17,461 bases of DNA from Cyanobacteria bacterium UBA11153 (GCA_003511885.1 DOIX01000410.1:1-17461), one strand, 5' to 3'. Numbered from the stretch's first letter, positions 1 through 7,950 are shown. The notes: generated by a model not told the origin, from the letters alone. Translations and numbers: made by a program.

Positions 1-136
1 GTGGGGACAGGTTGATTTGATCTTAAAATGCTTTAAAGCTCTTGTTTCCTGGGTTTCAGCTTCGGCTCTTTCGTCGAACTTAGGTTAGCAAATGATGTGA
101 TTAGAGAAAATCGGTTAGGATCTGGAGATTTTTCCA

Positions 137-192
137 ATTAACCATTAACCATTAACCATTAACCATTAACCATTAACCATTAACCATTAACC
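137..192. repeat. Heptanucleotide tandem array, (ATTAACC)8
   Basis: Eight uninterrupted perfect copies of ATTAACC lie about 15 bases beyond the stop codon of the PPC-domain gene. Short tandemly repeated heptamers of this kind are typical of the spacers of filamentous cyanobacteria. The rest of bases 1-207 shows no gene or other clear signal. Confidence 0.95.
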
Positions 193-207
193 ATCCTCAA
201 AAAATAA

Positions 208-693
208 CTAGCAACTACCATGATTAACTGAATTCATTGAGACGGGTTTGAGGCGCGTCACTTTCATCTTAAAAGCACCACTACCTGTTTCACCAAAGGC
301 GCGTACCCGAATAATATATTTTCCGCCTTCAGTAATCCGAACAAATAATAGAGAATTGGTGCTGCCATCTGGACCATCATCATTTTCTGCTACAGTGGAA
401 CCATCTGCTGCCATCAGAGTAACAATGGCATCAAAGTTGTCCGAGAGTACGTCAATGGAGACTTGATCCTTGTCGTTTAAGGTAATAGTGTAGTCGCGAG
501 CAAAGCCGCCATCGCCTGTGGGAATATCTTTGTCTGTAAGCTTATCAGAGACTTCGTTAGTTTGAGGAATTGGAATGGGATTATATATTTGACAGGTTTG
601 TGCCCTTGCAGACGCGGCTATTAAGCTTACTGTCAAAAAGGATAGGGGAAGGAGGATAGGTAAGCAGACGCGATGAGCAAAAGTGTTCGTCAT
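208..693 (-). CDS. Secreted PPC (pre-peptidase C-terminal) domain protein
   Basis: A 161-residue protein with a classic Sec signal peptide: a short basic start, a hydrophobic core at about residues 10-27, and a likely signal peptidase I site after ARA near residue 31. The mature part (about residues 50-150) looks like a bacterial pre-peptidase C-terminal beta-sandwich. The pattern is typical: a YTITLNDKDQVSID strand, then DNFDAIVTLMAADG, then an acidic NDDGPDGSTNS loop, then GKYIIRVRAFG. PPC domains usually sit at the C-terminus of secreted proteases or stand alone on exported cyanobacterial proteins. No catalytic domain is present, so an extracytoplasmic binding or structural role is inferred. 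There is no clear Shine-Dalgarno sequence before the ATG. A (ATTAACC)8 array follows the gene. Confidence 0.75.
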   Translation of the reverse strand: MTNTFAHRVCLPILLPLSFLTVSLIAASARAQTCQIYNPIPIPQTNEVSDKLTDKDIPTGDGGFARDYTITLNDKDQVSIDVLSDNFDAIVTLMAADGSTVAENDDGPDGSTNSLLFVRITEGGKYIIRVRAFGETGSGAFKMKVTRLKPVSMNSVNHGSC

Positions 694-760
694 AAAAATT
701 ATTCAAGTTGGAACGGCTCAATTATAATGTTAGCTGTTCCTAAGACTTTTTCAGCAAACT

Positions 761-2242
761 CTACTTATACCCCATACCCTCCCGATAAACAATCCCACAA
801 ATTGCCGATAAAATCAGCCACCCTAAAGTATTAACTCGCAAATCGAATATACTAACATCCACCGCATTAAACAAAATACAGGAGCCGAAAGTGAGAAGAT
901 AAGTAAACAAAATCAAGCGATATGCTTTGCAGCAGCGCAAGCTATCGCAATTTCGCGACAACCCTCTCATCGCCACTATCGCCCCTTGTGCTAGTATCCA
1001 TCCTACTACCCCAAATAACAACACTGTTGCCGGGATACCCGTTTCCGCAGTTAACATTAATAGTAAATTATGAGGATGACCCAACCATAGATTCATCTTC
1101 TCCTCGTAAAGAGGCGTAAAATTCCGCAAACCCCAACCCAGCCACGGGCGTTGCCCAGTCATAGACAAAGCAAAATGCCACTGAGTTACCCGCATTAACG
1201 CCACAGGGCGATCCGGATATAATTGATCGGTAAATCTTGCCCAAAAATAAGCAGGCACTATGATTCTCAACCATTCTCGCAGAGGAGATGGACTAAAAGC
1301 CGCACCCAAGACAGTAGCAGCAGTAGCGATAACACCTGCTACTAACCAACGCCACCCTTGATAAAGGGCAAAAGCCAAACAGACAAAAACGATGATACCC
1401 CAAGCATTACGGGAATTAGTTAAAATCAGCGCGATCGCATCTACAATAACTGTTACTGTCAAAAATCCTATTCGCCAAACATCCAGGGAAGGATGAGGAG
1501 ATTGGGAAGCATCCTCTTCTAACAAAGATAATTGTTTGTTCTCAGATTTTTTACCCCCCCAACCCCCCTTATTGAAGGGGGGAGTAAGAAAATGAGCTAG
1601 ATTTTTGCCAAATTGGCATAATCCCATGTTTGGTTTATCTTTAGCCAAAGGTTGGGAATTATTTTTCCATTTCAAAGTCAATTCGGAAATTGCCTCAATC
1701 CATAATCCCAATCCCAAGGTAAAAACAATTACCAGATAAGCCGCCAGGATATTAGCGTAAATAAAAACCGAAGCCATCCTACCAGGAGGATTGCCACCAG
1801 CTTCCAAAACCCAACCGAAAACTCCTAATAATTGACTTGATGTACTCCAACCCCAAAAAATTTGTCCTAATCCTAAAATAACTATTGGTAAAGAAGGAAT
1901 AACCAAGAGCCAAGCAAGGCGTTGTAACTGTTGAGGAGTTTGGATTAAGACAGAAAAAGCTGCAAAAAATATCAAAAATGGCAAAAAATTCGCCAAACCC
2001 AGAAAAGACTCCCCCGGCTGAAAAGCGAAAACAGAAATAATAATTAGCCAGATACTCCAGATTGCCAAACCTTTATTAACAGGATATCGGATAATCTGAT
2101 GATACTTCTGCCACCAAACACCTGCCAATGCCAGAAATAACCCAATTCCACCTAAACTGGGAATCCAAGGAAAAATCAGCACTCCCAACTGAGCAAAATT
2201 CCAAGATATTTGTAATTTCGGGTTAGGATGGTCATTGGTCAT
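761..2242 (-). CDS. O-antigen ligase / Wzy-type polytopic membrane protein
   Basis: A 493-residue protein with about ten or more hydrophobic segments. It has a large loop before the motif VTQWHFALSMTGQRPWLGWGLRNF and the motif HPHNLLLMLTAETG, both typical of the Wzy_C / O-antigen ligase family (PF04932). Such proteins join or polymerise surface glycans at the cytoplasmic membrane; IctB-like cyanobacterial proteins belong to the same superfamily. The exact substrate cannot be read from sequence. A low-complexity hydrophilic insert at about residues 190-255 contains the peptide TPPFNKGGWGG, which is encoded by a copy of a dispersed palindromic repeat (1553-1590). The start is uncertain. The ATG at 2242 lies inside a heptamer array and has no Shine-Dalgarno sequence, so the first few residues (MTNDHPNP) may be repeat-derived. 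Confidence 0.8.
   Translation of the reverse strand: MTNDHPNPKLQISWNFAQLGVLIFPWIPSLGGIGLFLALAGVWWQKYHQIIRYPVNKGLAIWSIWLIIISVFAFQPGESFLGLANFLPFLIFFAAFSVLIQTPQQLQRLAWLLVIPSLPIVILGLGQIFWGWSTSSQLLGVFGWVLEAGGNPPGRMASVFIYANILAAYLVIVFTLGLGLWIEAISELTLKWKNNSQPLAKDKPNMGLCQFGKNLAHFLTPPFNKGGWGGKKSENKQLSLLEEDASQSPHPSLDVWRIGFLTVTVIVDAIALILTNSRNAWGIIVFVCLAFALYQGWRWLVAGVIATAATVLGAAFSPSPLREWLRIIVPAYFWARFTDQLYPDRPVALMRVTQWHFALSMTGQRPWLGWGLRNFTPLYEEKMNLWLGHPHNLLLMLTAETGIPATVLLFGVVGWILAQGAIVAMRGLSRNCDSLRCCKAYRLILFTYLLTFGSCILFNAVDVSIFDLRVNTLGWLILSAICGIVYREGMGYK
1553..1590. repeat. C-rich/G-rich dispersed palindrome inside the Wzy-type gene
   Basis: An A(C)7 AA (C)6 TT run followed after ATTGAA by a G6 run and AGTAAGA. 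Two close relatives occur in this window, at 8012-8052 and about 13434-13473 (reverse orientation). In the gene it is translated in frame as part of residues 218-230 without breaking the reading frame. Confidence 0.85.
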
Positions 2243-2357
2243 TGGTTGTTGGTTGTTGGTTATTTGTTATTGGTTGTTGGTTATTTGTTGTTGATTATTT
2301 GTTATTTGTTATTGGTTATTGGTTGTTGGTTATTTGTTGTTGATTACTGGTTATTTG
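2232..2357. repeat. Degenerate heptamer array, 18 units, consensus TT(A/G)TT(G/T)G
   Basis: Eighteen consecutive 7-base units, mainly TTATTTG, TTGTTGG and TTATTGG, beginning with two TCATTGG units. The order TTGTTGG-TTATTTG-TTGTTGA recurs 49 bases apart, suggesting duplication of a block of seven units. The left end runs into the first codons of the O-antigen-ligase-type gene, whose ATG is formed by a repeat unit. Confidence 0.9.
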
Positions 2358-2383
2358 TTATGGCTTCTGGACAATGAATAATA

Positions 2384-2404
2384 AACAACAAACAACAAAC
2401 AACA
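2384..2404. repeat. Heptamer array (AACAACA)3
   Basis: Three perfect units end two bases before the stop codon of the YaaW-like gene. The units are roughly complementary to TTGTTGG/TTGTTGA units of the neighbouring array, so the two arrays could pair as a long imperfect hairpin. Confidence 0.85.
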
Positions 2405-2406
2405 AA

Positions 2407-3288
2407 TCAAGCAGGCTCCCAAGATTCTGAACGAATTAGGCGAATTTGAGCAAGAGCAAAAATAGTAGGAATAATCCGACCATAATTAGTAGAAATAGTA
2501 CGCCAACCCAAATCAGCAAAGAAATAACCCCATAATAATGGACCAAGGGCAGCAAAAACAGTGCGAGTCAAACCATAACGAGCAGCACTTACAGCCATTC
2601 CCTGTCTTGCCGTTTGCAGTGCCAGATAGCCTTCCAACTTAGTTGCAGCAGCAGCACCTCCAGTGAGGATAGCTTCCTTAGCTACTTGATAGCGGGCAAA
2701 ATGGAGGGCAAACTGATGGGAAATATGTTTGAGTAAAATTGGTTTGAGTAAAGAGCTAACAGCTAAAGCCGAGCCACCCTTAACAATCAAACTCATCGGA
2801 TTGTGTTGCAGATGAGCAGGGAGTGCTACGGGCAGATTAGACTCAGAGAGCGATCGCTGTATTTGGACTACGATAGATTTCTGTTCATTAGCAGGTAAGC
2901 GTTTCCAGGCTTTCCCGATTAAGTTAAGAAATATCTCCGCCTCTATATCCGTCGTTGAGAGTTGTGTAGAGTAAGGTATTTTCAGATAATGACAAACCTG
3001 AATTAGGGCTTGACGATAGGTAAAATTTTGCGTGCGCCCTCGCAACACTGTCATCCCATCAGCCGCCAAAAACCGAAATCGCTCTTCAATCGCATCTAAC
3101 CACGTTTTGCGATCGCGACTTTGAATTTCAATCAGATTGGGAGTCTGAAGGTAATCCAGGGGATTAAACCTGCGCCGGAATAGAATCTCCGTTAGTTGCT
3201 GCAATTCTTCTTCCGTCGCTAACTCCAAAGCACTTCTCAGCTCATCCAATGGTGTGTCCTCCACAACCGCAGATCCAAGTTCGCTCAC
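2407..3288 (-). CDS. YaaW-like protein of unknown function
   Basis: A 293-residue protein resembling the YaaW family (E. coli YaaW). It has an N-terminal helix pair (LDELRSALELATEEELQQLTEILF). A middle region follows, with a GMTVLRGRTQNFTYRQALIQVCHYLKI segment and an EAEIFLNLIGKAWKRLP segment, in the order seen in YaaW. The C-terminal third is rich in alanine and glycine (about residues 165-255), ends near residue 280 with ALAQIRLIRS, and could associate with membranes. The function of the family is not established. The longest frame starts with GTG at 3288, but a TTG at 3249 preceded by GGAGG is a credible alternative that begins right at the conserved domain. A TACAAT box directly upstream of the GTG would place transcription start inside the longer frame, also favouring a later start. 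Confidence 0.65.
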   Translation of the reverse strand: MSELGSAVVEDTPLDELRSALELATEEELQQLTEILFRRRFNPLDYLQTPNLIEIQSRDRKTWLDAIEERFRFLAADGMTVLRGRTQNFTYRQALIQVCHYLKIPYSTQLSTTDIEAEIFLNLIGKAWKRLPANEQKSIVVQIQRSLSESNLPVALPAHLQHNPMSLIVKGGSALAVSSLLKPILLKHISHQFALHFARYQVAKEAILTGGAAAATKLEGYLALQTARQGMAVSAARYGLTRTVFAALGPLLWGYFFADLGWRTISTNYGRIIPTIFALAQIRLIRSESWEPA

Positions 3289-3328
3289 TATTGTACAAAA
3301 TTTAGGGCTATTGGCTCGGGGCTAGTAG

Positions 3329-3355
3329 GGTGCGTTATGGGAAAGCTAACGCACC
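3329..3355. repeat. Dispersed palindrome GGTGCGTTA/TAACGCACC
   Basis: Nine-base perfect inverted arms with a nine-base loop, between the amidase and YaaW-like genes. A variant of the same repeat occurs within 13309-13402. The surrounding gap (3289-3632) otherwise holds a GATAACT/AGTTATC inverted pair near 3394-3416, a few degenerate ATTAGCA heptamers near 3490-3510 and the palindrome at 3529. Confidence 0.85.
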
Positions 3356-3528
3356 AGCCAAATTGTACTAGAGAAAATTTGATATTCTCATAAGATAACT
3401 TAAGTTACTAGTTATCAATAAATCGATTGCTAAAATTGCTAAGGGCTGGTAGCTAATTGTAAATAGTAGAAGTTTTTGGCTCTATCATTAACCATTAGCA
3501 ATTAGCAATTAATAGTTCTAGCTTCTTC

Positions 3529-3561
3529 AGATACCCGACTTCTTTAAGAAGTCGGGTATCT
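3529..3561. repeat. Perfect 16-bp-arm palindrome, possible terminator
   Basis: Arms AGATACCCGACTTCTT and AAGAAGTCGGGTATCT flank a single central base, 72 bases beyond the amidase stop codon. No T-run follows on either strand, so intrinsic termination is uncertain. It resembles in design the palindrome at 15851-15879 and is likely a dispersed repeat used as a transcript-end hairpin. Confidence 0.75.
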
Positions 3562-3632
3562 CGCCTTGTCGATAAGGTTGGTTGATAACGCTGAGAGATT
3601 ATCCCAGCGACTCGCCCCTGCAAAGATATTCC

Positions 3633-5039
3633 CTAGTCCCCAAACAAAGGGGGACGTTGGTGAATCCAAGGTTTAGCTATTTCCAACTGTGCCGCTAAAG
3701 CAATTAAAGTGGCTTCGGCTGCGGGTTTGCCGACTAGTTGAATCCCCACAGGAATACCATTACTATCAAAACCTGTCGGAATTGCGATCGCAGGTAGTCC
3801 GCTAGCATTAAATGGCGGACATGGTGCAATCCATTTAATAATATTCTCCAATGTCTCGGCTGGTGATAAATCTGCCCATTCCCCAATCCGAATCGTTGGA
3901 TACATATAAGTGGGCAATACTAAAACATCAAAATTACTAAAAAATCCGACAATTTGTCGCGATACTATTTGCATTTTAGTCACTGCTTGCAAATATTCTC
4001 CCGCCGAACCCGATTGTTCGCCAATCCAGCGATTCATGGGACTTAACAGCGATAACGGAATCCCCGCCGCTGCAATTCCCGCTTGCCAAACTTTCTTAAA
4101 TGGTTCAATTAATCCACTAAAATCTGGACAACCTTCCTCCACAATATGACCCATTCCGGTCAATAAATCTACAGTCTCCTGTACTGCATTCCGACAAACT
4201 TCTGTCGCTGCCCCAATTGGTTGAACTGTACTAGAAAAAGCAATTTTTAATTGAGGAGGTGTTTGACTAGATGCAGCCAGAAAAGATATTTCTGGATCCG
4301 GTAACCAATAAGGATCCCCAGAAATATAACCAGACATCACATCTAATAAAGCCGCCGCATCAGCCACAGTACGAGATAAAACACCATTAGTCGCAATCCC
4401 ACTTTGATGATCGCCCACAGGCGCATAAGAAATCCTACCCCGCGTCGGCTTTAATCCTACCAATCCACAGCAAAATGCCGGCCCCCGAATTGAACCCCCC
4501 CCATCCGAAGCTTGGGCAATGGGAGATAATCCCGCAGCTAATGCTGCCGCTGCCCCACCACTTGAACCTCCCGGCGTATAATCCAAATTCCACGGATTGC
4601 GAGTAGGCTGAAATCCTGGTGGTTCAGTATAAGGTAAAGATCCCAATTCTGATGTCGCCGTTTTCCCCAGAATAATGAATCCTGCCTGCTTAATTCGCAC
4701 TACCACCCCCTCATCATCAGGGGCAATTTTATCCTTCAAAACAGGCGTACCGTAAGTACAGGGCAATCCCTTCACCGCATTCAAATCTTTAATCGCGATG
4801 GGAACACCAAAAAAGGGTGGCAGTTGCGAGATATCGGAATTGACAAGCTCTTCGGTTTTCGCTTTCGCCTCCGCTAATGCCATATCAGCCGCTACCGTAA
4901 CGTAACTACCCAACCGAGAATCAAATCTTTCAATCCTTTCCAGGTATAGCTGCGTTAATTCCAGAGGCGAAACCTCTTTACTTTGAATCAGTCGTGCTTG
5001 TTGGAGTGCTGATGTGAAGGCTAAATCAACGTTGTTCAT
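3633..5039 (-). CDS. Amidase-signature family hydrolase
   Basis: A 468-residue protein with the complete amidase signature. The catalytic triad is readable as Lys84 (in [11 protein letters not shown]), cis-Ser159 (in TPGGSSGG) and nucleophile Ser183 (in SDGGGSIRG). This is the Ser-cisSer-Lys arrangement that hydrolyses amide bonds through an acyl-enzyme. The length suits a stand-alone amidase. The absence of neighbouring gatB or gatC and the overall look argue against a true Glu-tRNA(Gln) amidotransferase A subunit, though GatA is the nearest well-known relative. The substrate is unknown. The ATG start at 5039 has no Shine-Dalgarno sequence because a GGGGCTA-type heptamer array begins two bases upstream, so expression may depend on that repeat. 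The neighbours suggest no pathway. Confidence 0.88.
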   Translation of the reverse strand: MNNVDLAFTSALQQARLIQSKEVSPLELTQLYLERIERFDSRLGSYVTVAADMALAEAKAKTEELVNSDISQLPPFFGVPIAIKDLNAVKGLPCTYGTPVLKDKIAPDDEGVVVRIKQAGFIILGKTATSELGSLPYTEPPGFQPTRNPWNLDYTPGGSSGGAAAALAAGLSPIAQASDGGGSIRGPAFCCGLVGLKPTRGRISYAPVGDHQSGIATNGVLSRTVADAAALLDVMSGYISGDPYWLPDPEISFLAASSQTPPQLKIAFSSTVQPIGAATEVCRNAVQETVDLLTGMGHIVEEGCPDFSGLIEPFKKVWQAGIAAAGIPLSLLSPMNRWIGEQSGSAGEYLQAVTKMQIVSRQIVGFFSNFDVLVLPTYMYPTIRIGEWADLSPAETLENIIKWIAPCPPFNASGLPAIAIPTGFDSNGIPVGIQLVGKPAAEATLIALAAQLEIAKPWIHQRPPLFGD

Positions 5040-5040
5040 G

Positions 5041-5160
5041 GGGGCTAGGGGTTAGGGGTTAGGGACTAGGGACTAGGGGATCAAGCCGAAAGCTGTCAAA
5101 TCAATGGTTTGAGCAATTGAGAATGTCTTAATCGCCCTAGTGGTTGCTATAGCAACCGCC
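5041..5160 (+). repeat. Dispersed repeat, copy 1 (heptamer head plus hairpin tail)
   Basis: Begins with five 7-base units (GGGGCTA, GGGGTTA twice, GGGACTA twice). It continues into a shared segment with AATCAATGGTTTGAG, AATTGAGAATGTCTTAA and CGCCCTAGTGGTTGCTATA, ending in a hairpin GGTTGCTATAGCAACC. Copies 2 (11616-11712) and 3 (9303-9392, opposite strand) share the same head, core and tail. Confidence 0.88.
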
Positions 5161-5239
5161 ACATCGGGGGCGACAGTTAGGACATCATCAATAGAGCCTT
5201 AAAGCCTTGCGAGATATGGGGTTTGATCTTCATCAAATA

Positions 5240-5270
5240 ACTGTCAACTATCAACTATCAACTGTCAACT
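5240..5270. repeat. Heptamer array (ACTRTCA)4
   Basis: Four units, ACTGTCA, ACTATCA, ACTATCA, ACTGTCA, and a partial fifth lie upstream of the first coiled-coil gene. The stretch 5161-5387 otherwise shows no convincing gene. Confidence 0.85.
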
Positions 5271-5387
5271 GCTATATATCGCGTCTATCCCATCTTCCTG
5301 AAAAGGCGGATTGCCTGTCTAGGACAAGTTTCCAGTCTAATCCAATGTACTCTTTCCAGCCCAGTAGCAGAATTTTCCACTACCCCC

Positions 5388-5417
5388 TTGACGAGCGCCT
5401 GTTGGTTGGGCTATTAT
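5388..5417 (+). promoter_or_regulatory. Sigma70-type promoter for the coiled-coil genes
   Basis: TTGACG (5388-5393) and TATTAT (5412-5417) are separated by 18 bases. This would start transcription near 5424 and give a leader of about 100 bases before the ATG at 5528. It is the best-formed promoter seen in the window. Confidence 0.6.
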
Positions 5418-5419
5418 AT

Positions 5420-5433
5420 AGTACAAATGTACT
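5420..5433. promoter_or_regulatory. Candidate LexA box overlapping the transcription start
   Basis: AGTACAAATGTACT is a 14-base perfect palindrome (six-base arms, AA centre) just after the -10 box. It fits the cyanobacterial LexA consensus RGTACNNNDGTWCB, as reported for Anabaena, at every position. The placement suits a repressor. LexA in unicellular cyanobacteria does not always control DNA repair, so the signal it answers to here is unknown. Confidence 0.5.
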
Positions 5434-5527
5434 CTAGTGCTAGAAGTTCAGAGTTAAGTACGGAAGTGCTATCGCGCTAGCCTTCCAGCACGACTCCAGC
5501 CATTTCAGGATTAACAAGGAGAAAATC

Positions 5528-6508
5528 ATGGTTGCCACCAAAGACAGCAAAGAACAAATATTCAAAGCATTCGAGCAAATAATTGGCGATCGCAAAAAAA
5601 TCGACTCCAAAATAGCGACAAAGGAAGAAGAAGCCGAAAAAGCCAAGAATAAAGAAATTCTGGAAGTAGCCTCCACCTATACAGTAGACAGCATCGTTAA
5701 AGGATTAGCAGACTTACAACTAGAATTTGGTAACATCGTCAACGGATTATCAGAAAAACTAACCCAAGAGACATCAAAACTAGACGAACTAAAAATTGCG
5801 ATCGCAGTTGAAACCCAGCAACTGCAAAAACTTCAGCAAATTCGGGTAGTTGCCGACGCACTCCACATTCGCACTCAAGAACATCAGGAAAGACTCAAAG
5901 ATTTAGAACAAAAAACAGCAGAACAACGAGAAACCATTGAAAAAGATCGAACAGAAAAGCGGAAAATATGGACAAAAGAACAAGCCGAATTCGAGATTAA
6001 ATCCCAAGAACGAAACGACCTCCTAATTAAAGAAAGAGAACGACAAGAAGCCGACTTCCAATACGAACTAGAAAGGCAGAGAAAAATTGAAACAGACGAA
6101 TACGAACAAATCAAACGCAACCAAGAACGAGAATTGAGAGAAAAGAATCAAGAAAAATCAAAACAATGGGCAGAAAGAGAAAAAATCCTCCAAGACAATC
6201 AACCCTTATTTGAAGAATACCAACAAAAAGTAGAAGGCTTCCCCACCGAATTAGAAGCAGCCGTCAAAAAAGCCAAAGAAGACGCAATTAAAGATGTCGA
6301 ACGAGACGGTAAAATCAAAGCAGACTTGTTAGAAAAAGAATGGGAATCCACCAAACAAAGTTACGAATTCAAAATCCAATCCCTCGAAGCCAACATCAAC
6401 AAACAAGCCGAACAAATAGCCCAACTCTACGCCCAACTCCAAGAAACCCTGAAACAATCTCAATCCCTAGCCATGAGAGCCTTCGATACCTCCGAAAAAA
6501 CCAAATAA
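5528..6508 (+). CDS. Coiled-coil protein, first of two tandem paralogues
   Basis: A 326-residue, highly charged protein dominated by Glu, Lys, Gln and Arg. It has long predicted coiled coil at about residues 75-220 and 240-312, and no signal peptide or membrane segment. Two parts are shared with the next gene: a head (about residues 53-105, VDSIVKGLADLQLEFGN then LSEKL at 74-78) and a tail (about 281-320, with IQSLE at 283-287 and LKQSQSLAMRAF). The function is unknown; automated labels such as chromosome-segregation ATPase would be low-complexity artefacts, as no ATPase motif is present. Self-assembly into fibres or a scaffold is possible by analogy with other cyanobacterial coiled-coil-rich proteins, but is inference. 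An excellent Shine-Dalgarno AAGGAG lies six bases before the ATG. A promoter and a LexA-like box lie about 100 bases upstream. Confidence 0.8.
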   Translation: MVATKDSKEQIFKAFEQIIGDRKKIDSKIATKEEEAEKAKNKEILEVASTYTVDSIVKGLADLQLEFGNIVNGLSEKLTQETSKLDELKIAIAVETQQLQKLQQIRVVADALHIRTQEHQERLKDLEQKTAEQRETIEKDRTEKRKIWTKEQAEFEIKSQERNDLLIKERERQEADFQYELERQRKIETDEYEQIKRNQERELREKNQEKSKQWAEREKILQDNQPLFEEYQQKVEGFPTELEAAVKKAKEDAIKDVERDGKIKADLLEKEWESTKQSYEFKIQSLEANINKQAEQIAQLYAQLQETLKQSQSLAMRAFDTSEKTK

Positions 6509-6530
6509 ATTGTCTTGGTTATTGGTTGTT

Positions 6531-6540
6531 ATACCAATTT
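6531..6540. repeat. ATACCAATTT end-like repeat fragment
   Basis: ATACCAATTT resembles the ends of the repeats at 9427-9460 and 13404-13509. It sits in the 225-base spacer between the two coiled-coil genes, which holds no further gene. Confidence 0.4.
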
Positions 6541-6675
6541 TATAAATGCCTGCTACAGTCGCTCTGATGGCTGGGGGGATCAATATGTAGCGTTATTTTA
6601 ATTGGTTGTTACTTATCGCTTCTCACATTTAACCTGAAGTTACAGATTCTCAAACCTATAACCCACAGCCAAAAC

Positions 6676-6695
6676 CCTCTGCGTACCTCTGCGTT
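6676..6695. repeat. Tandem CCTCTGCGT(A/T) pair followed by an A-run
   Basis: Two 10-base units, CCTCTGCGTA and CCTCTGCGTT, are followed by AAAAAAAC. A cousin with CTACCCTTTGCG units and the same A-run lies at 15821-15844. It is about 40 bases before the second coiled-coil gene. Confidence 0.6.
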
Positions 6696-6733
6696 AAAAA
6701 AACTTCTCCAATCTCACAACGAGAGACAAAACT

Positions 6734-7840
6734 ATGACCAAAAAACCCACCCCTAAAAATACCAAAGCCGAGATTCTCGAAGCTTATGAAGAATTAGCCA
6801 AAGAAAGAAAAACCCTAGAATCTCAACTCAAACAAATCCAGAAAGAAGCCAAAGCTGCTCCTTCTGTAACTTCAGTAACTCCCGCAGTCGTCGAAAATAA
6901 CCATCAACAACCAGTAAAAACAATGAACGTAACACCTGTAATCCAAGACAAAATGATCGATACCATCGAAAACCTAGTTAAATTACAATTAGGATTTGGT
7001 AGCGCCATCAGCGATTTATCAGAAAAACTGACATTAGAAGCCGCTCAGTTGCAAGAATTGCGGGAGAAAGTTGGTGAAGAAGTACAACAACTCGAACAAC
7101 TACACAATTTAGCAGAAGTTGATGAAGATACTCTGGATAATTTGGTCCAATCCTATGAAGACAGCTCCAAAGGCTTTGGAGAAGAACAAAATCAACGACG
7201 GGAAACTTTAGAACAAGAAATTCAGGATTTACGGCAAGCTTGGCAAAAAGAGCAAGAGGAATATCAACGGACACTGAAAGAGCGGAATGACGAACACAAT
7301 AAAACAATTAAACGCGATGCAGAGGAATACAAGTACGATTTAGAATTGCGACGAAATTTAGATGGAGATGCTTACGAACAAAACAAAAACAATCTCTACA
7401 AAGAATTAGAAGAAATCTATCAGGAACAAGAGAAACAATGGACGGAAAAAGAAAAAGCGATCGCAGAAAGGGAAAAGAAATTCGAGGAATTGAAAGCCGA
7501 AGTAGAAGCCTTCGAGAAGAAGAAGGAAGCAGAAGTTAAGAAAGCTGAAGATTTAGGCAAACATATTGCCTATTCTCAAGTCAAAGTTAAGGCTGATATG
7601 CAGAAGCTAGAAATTGAAGGACAAAAACGTTTCTACGAACAGCAAATTCAATCCTTGGAACAAACAATTCAAAATCAAGAAGCCCGGATTCAAAGCCTCT
7701 CGAAACAACTAGATGGTGCGCTGAAACAAGTTCAAGATTTGGCAGTGAAAGCGATAGAAGGTGCATCCAATGCCAATTCCTATCAAGCACTTAAGGAAAT
7801 TACTTTGGAACAAGCTAAATCGCAAACGAAAGCTAAGTAA
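6734..7840 (+). CDS. Coiled-coil protein, second of two tandem paralogues
   Basis: A 368-residue soluble coiled-coil protein paralogous to the preceding one. Its head is at about residues 75-127 (MIDTIENLVKLQLGFG, LSEKL at 95-99) and its tail at about 300-345 (IQSLE at 305-309, then LKQVQDLAVKAIEGAS). The spacing from LSEKL to IQSLE is 210 residues, against 209 in the first protein, so the rod length is conserved while the sequence has diverged. It has an extra Pro/Val/Ala-rich linker at about residues 41-70 and a 25-residue C-terminal extension. An aligned KQW(T/A)E(K/R)EK segment lies mid-rod. Function unknown; the pair probably forms homo- or hetero-oligomeric coiled coils. The Shine-Dalgarno sequence (GAGAG, eight bases upstream) is weak. 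It could be co-transcribed with the first gene or use its own promoter. Confidence 0.8.
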   Translation: MTKKPTPKNTKAEILEAYEELAKERKTLESQLKQIQKEAKAAPSVTSVTPAVVENNHQQPVKTMNVTPVIQDKMIDTIENLVKLQLGFGSAISDLSEKLTLEAAQLQELREKVGEEVQQLEQLHNLAEVDEDTLDNLVQSYEDSSKGFGEEQNQRRETLEQEIQDLRQAWQKEQEEYQRTLKERNDEHNKTIKRDAEEYKYDLELRRNLDGDAYEQNKNNLYKELEEIYQEQEKQWTEKEKAIAEREKKFEELKAEVEAFEKKKEAEVKKAEDLGKHIAYSQVKVKADMQKLEIEGQKRFYEQQIQSLEQTIQNQEARIQSLSKQLDGALKQVQDLAVKAIEGASNANSYQALKEITLEQAKSQTKAK

Positions 7841-7875
7841 TAATGGAAGTTGCTAGTTACAAATATTGGCGGTTA

Positions 7876-7950
7876 GATCCCCCCTATCCCCCCTTAAAAA
7901 AGGGAACTTTCCTTGAAAGTCCCCCTTTTTAAGGGGGATTTAGGGGGATC
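7876..7950. repeat. 75-bp palindromic C/G-rich repeat
   Basis: Starts GATCCCCCCTATCCCCC and ends GGGGGATTTAGGGGGATC, with internal TTAAAAA/TTTTTAA arms, forming one long imperfect hairpin. It lies 35 bases after the second coiled-coil gene and might end its transcript. Confidence 0.8.

Noticed and set aside
3633..5039. Calling the amidase GatA
   Set aside because: There is no gatB or gatC neighbour and the sequence looks like a general amidase; the signature alone does not separate the two.
5207..5437. 76-codon open frame upstream of the first coiled-coil gene
   Set aside because: It runs through a heptamer array and the promoter/LexA-like site and has no ribosome site or recognisable protein features.
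7008..7307. Minus-strand 99-codon frame inside the second coiled-coil gene
   Set aside because: It is a shadow of the Gln/Glu/Lys-rich coding strand, with no independent support.
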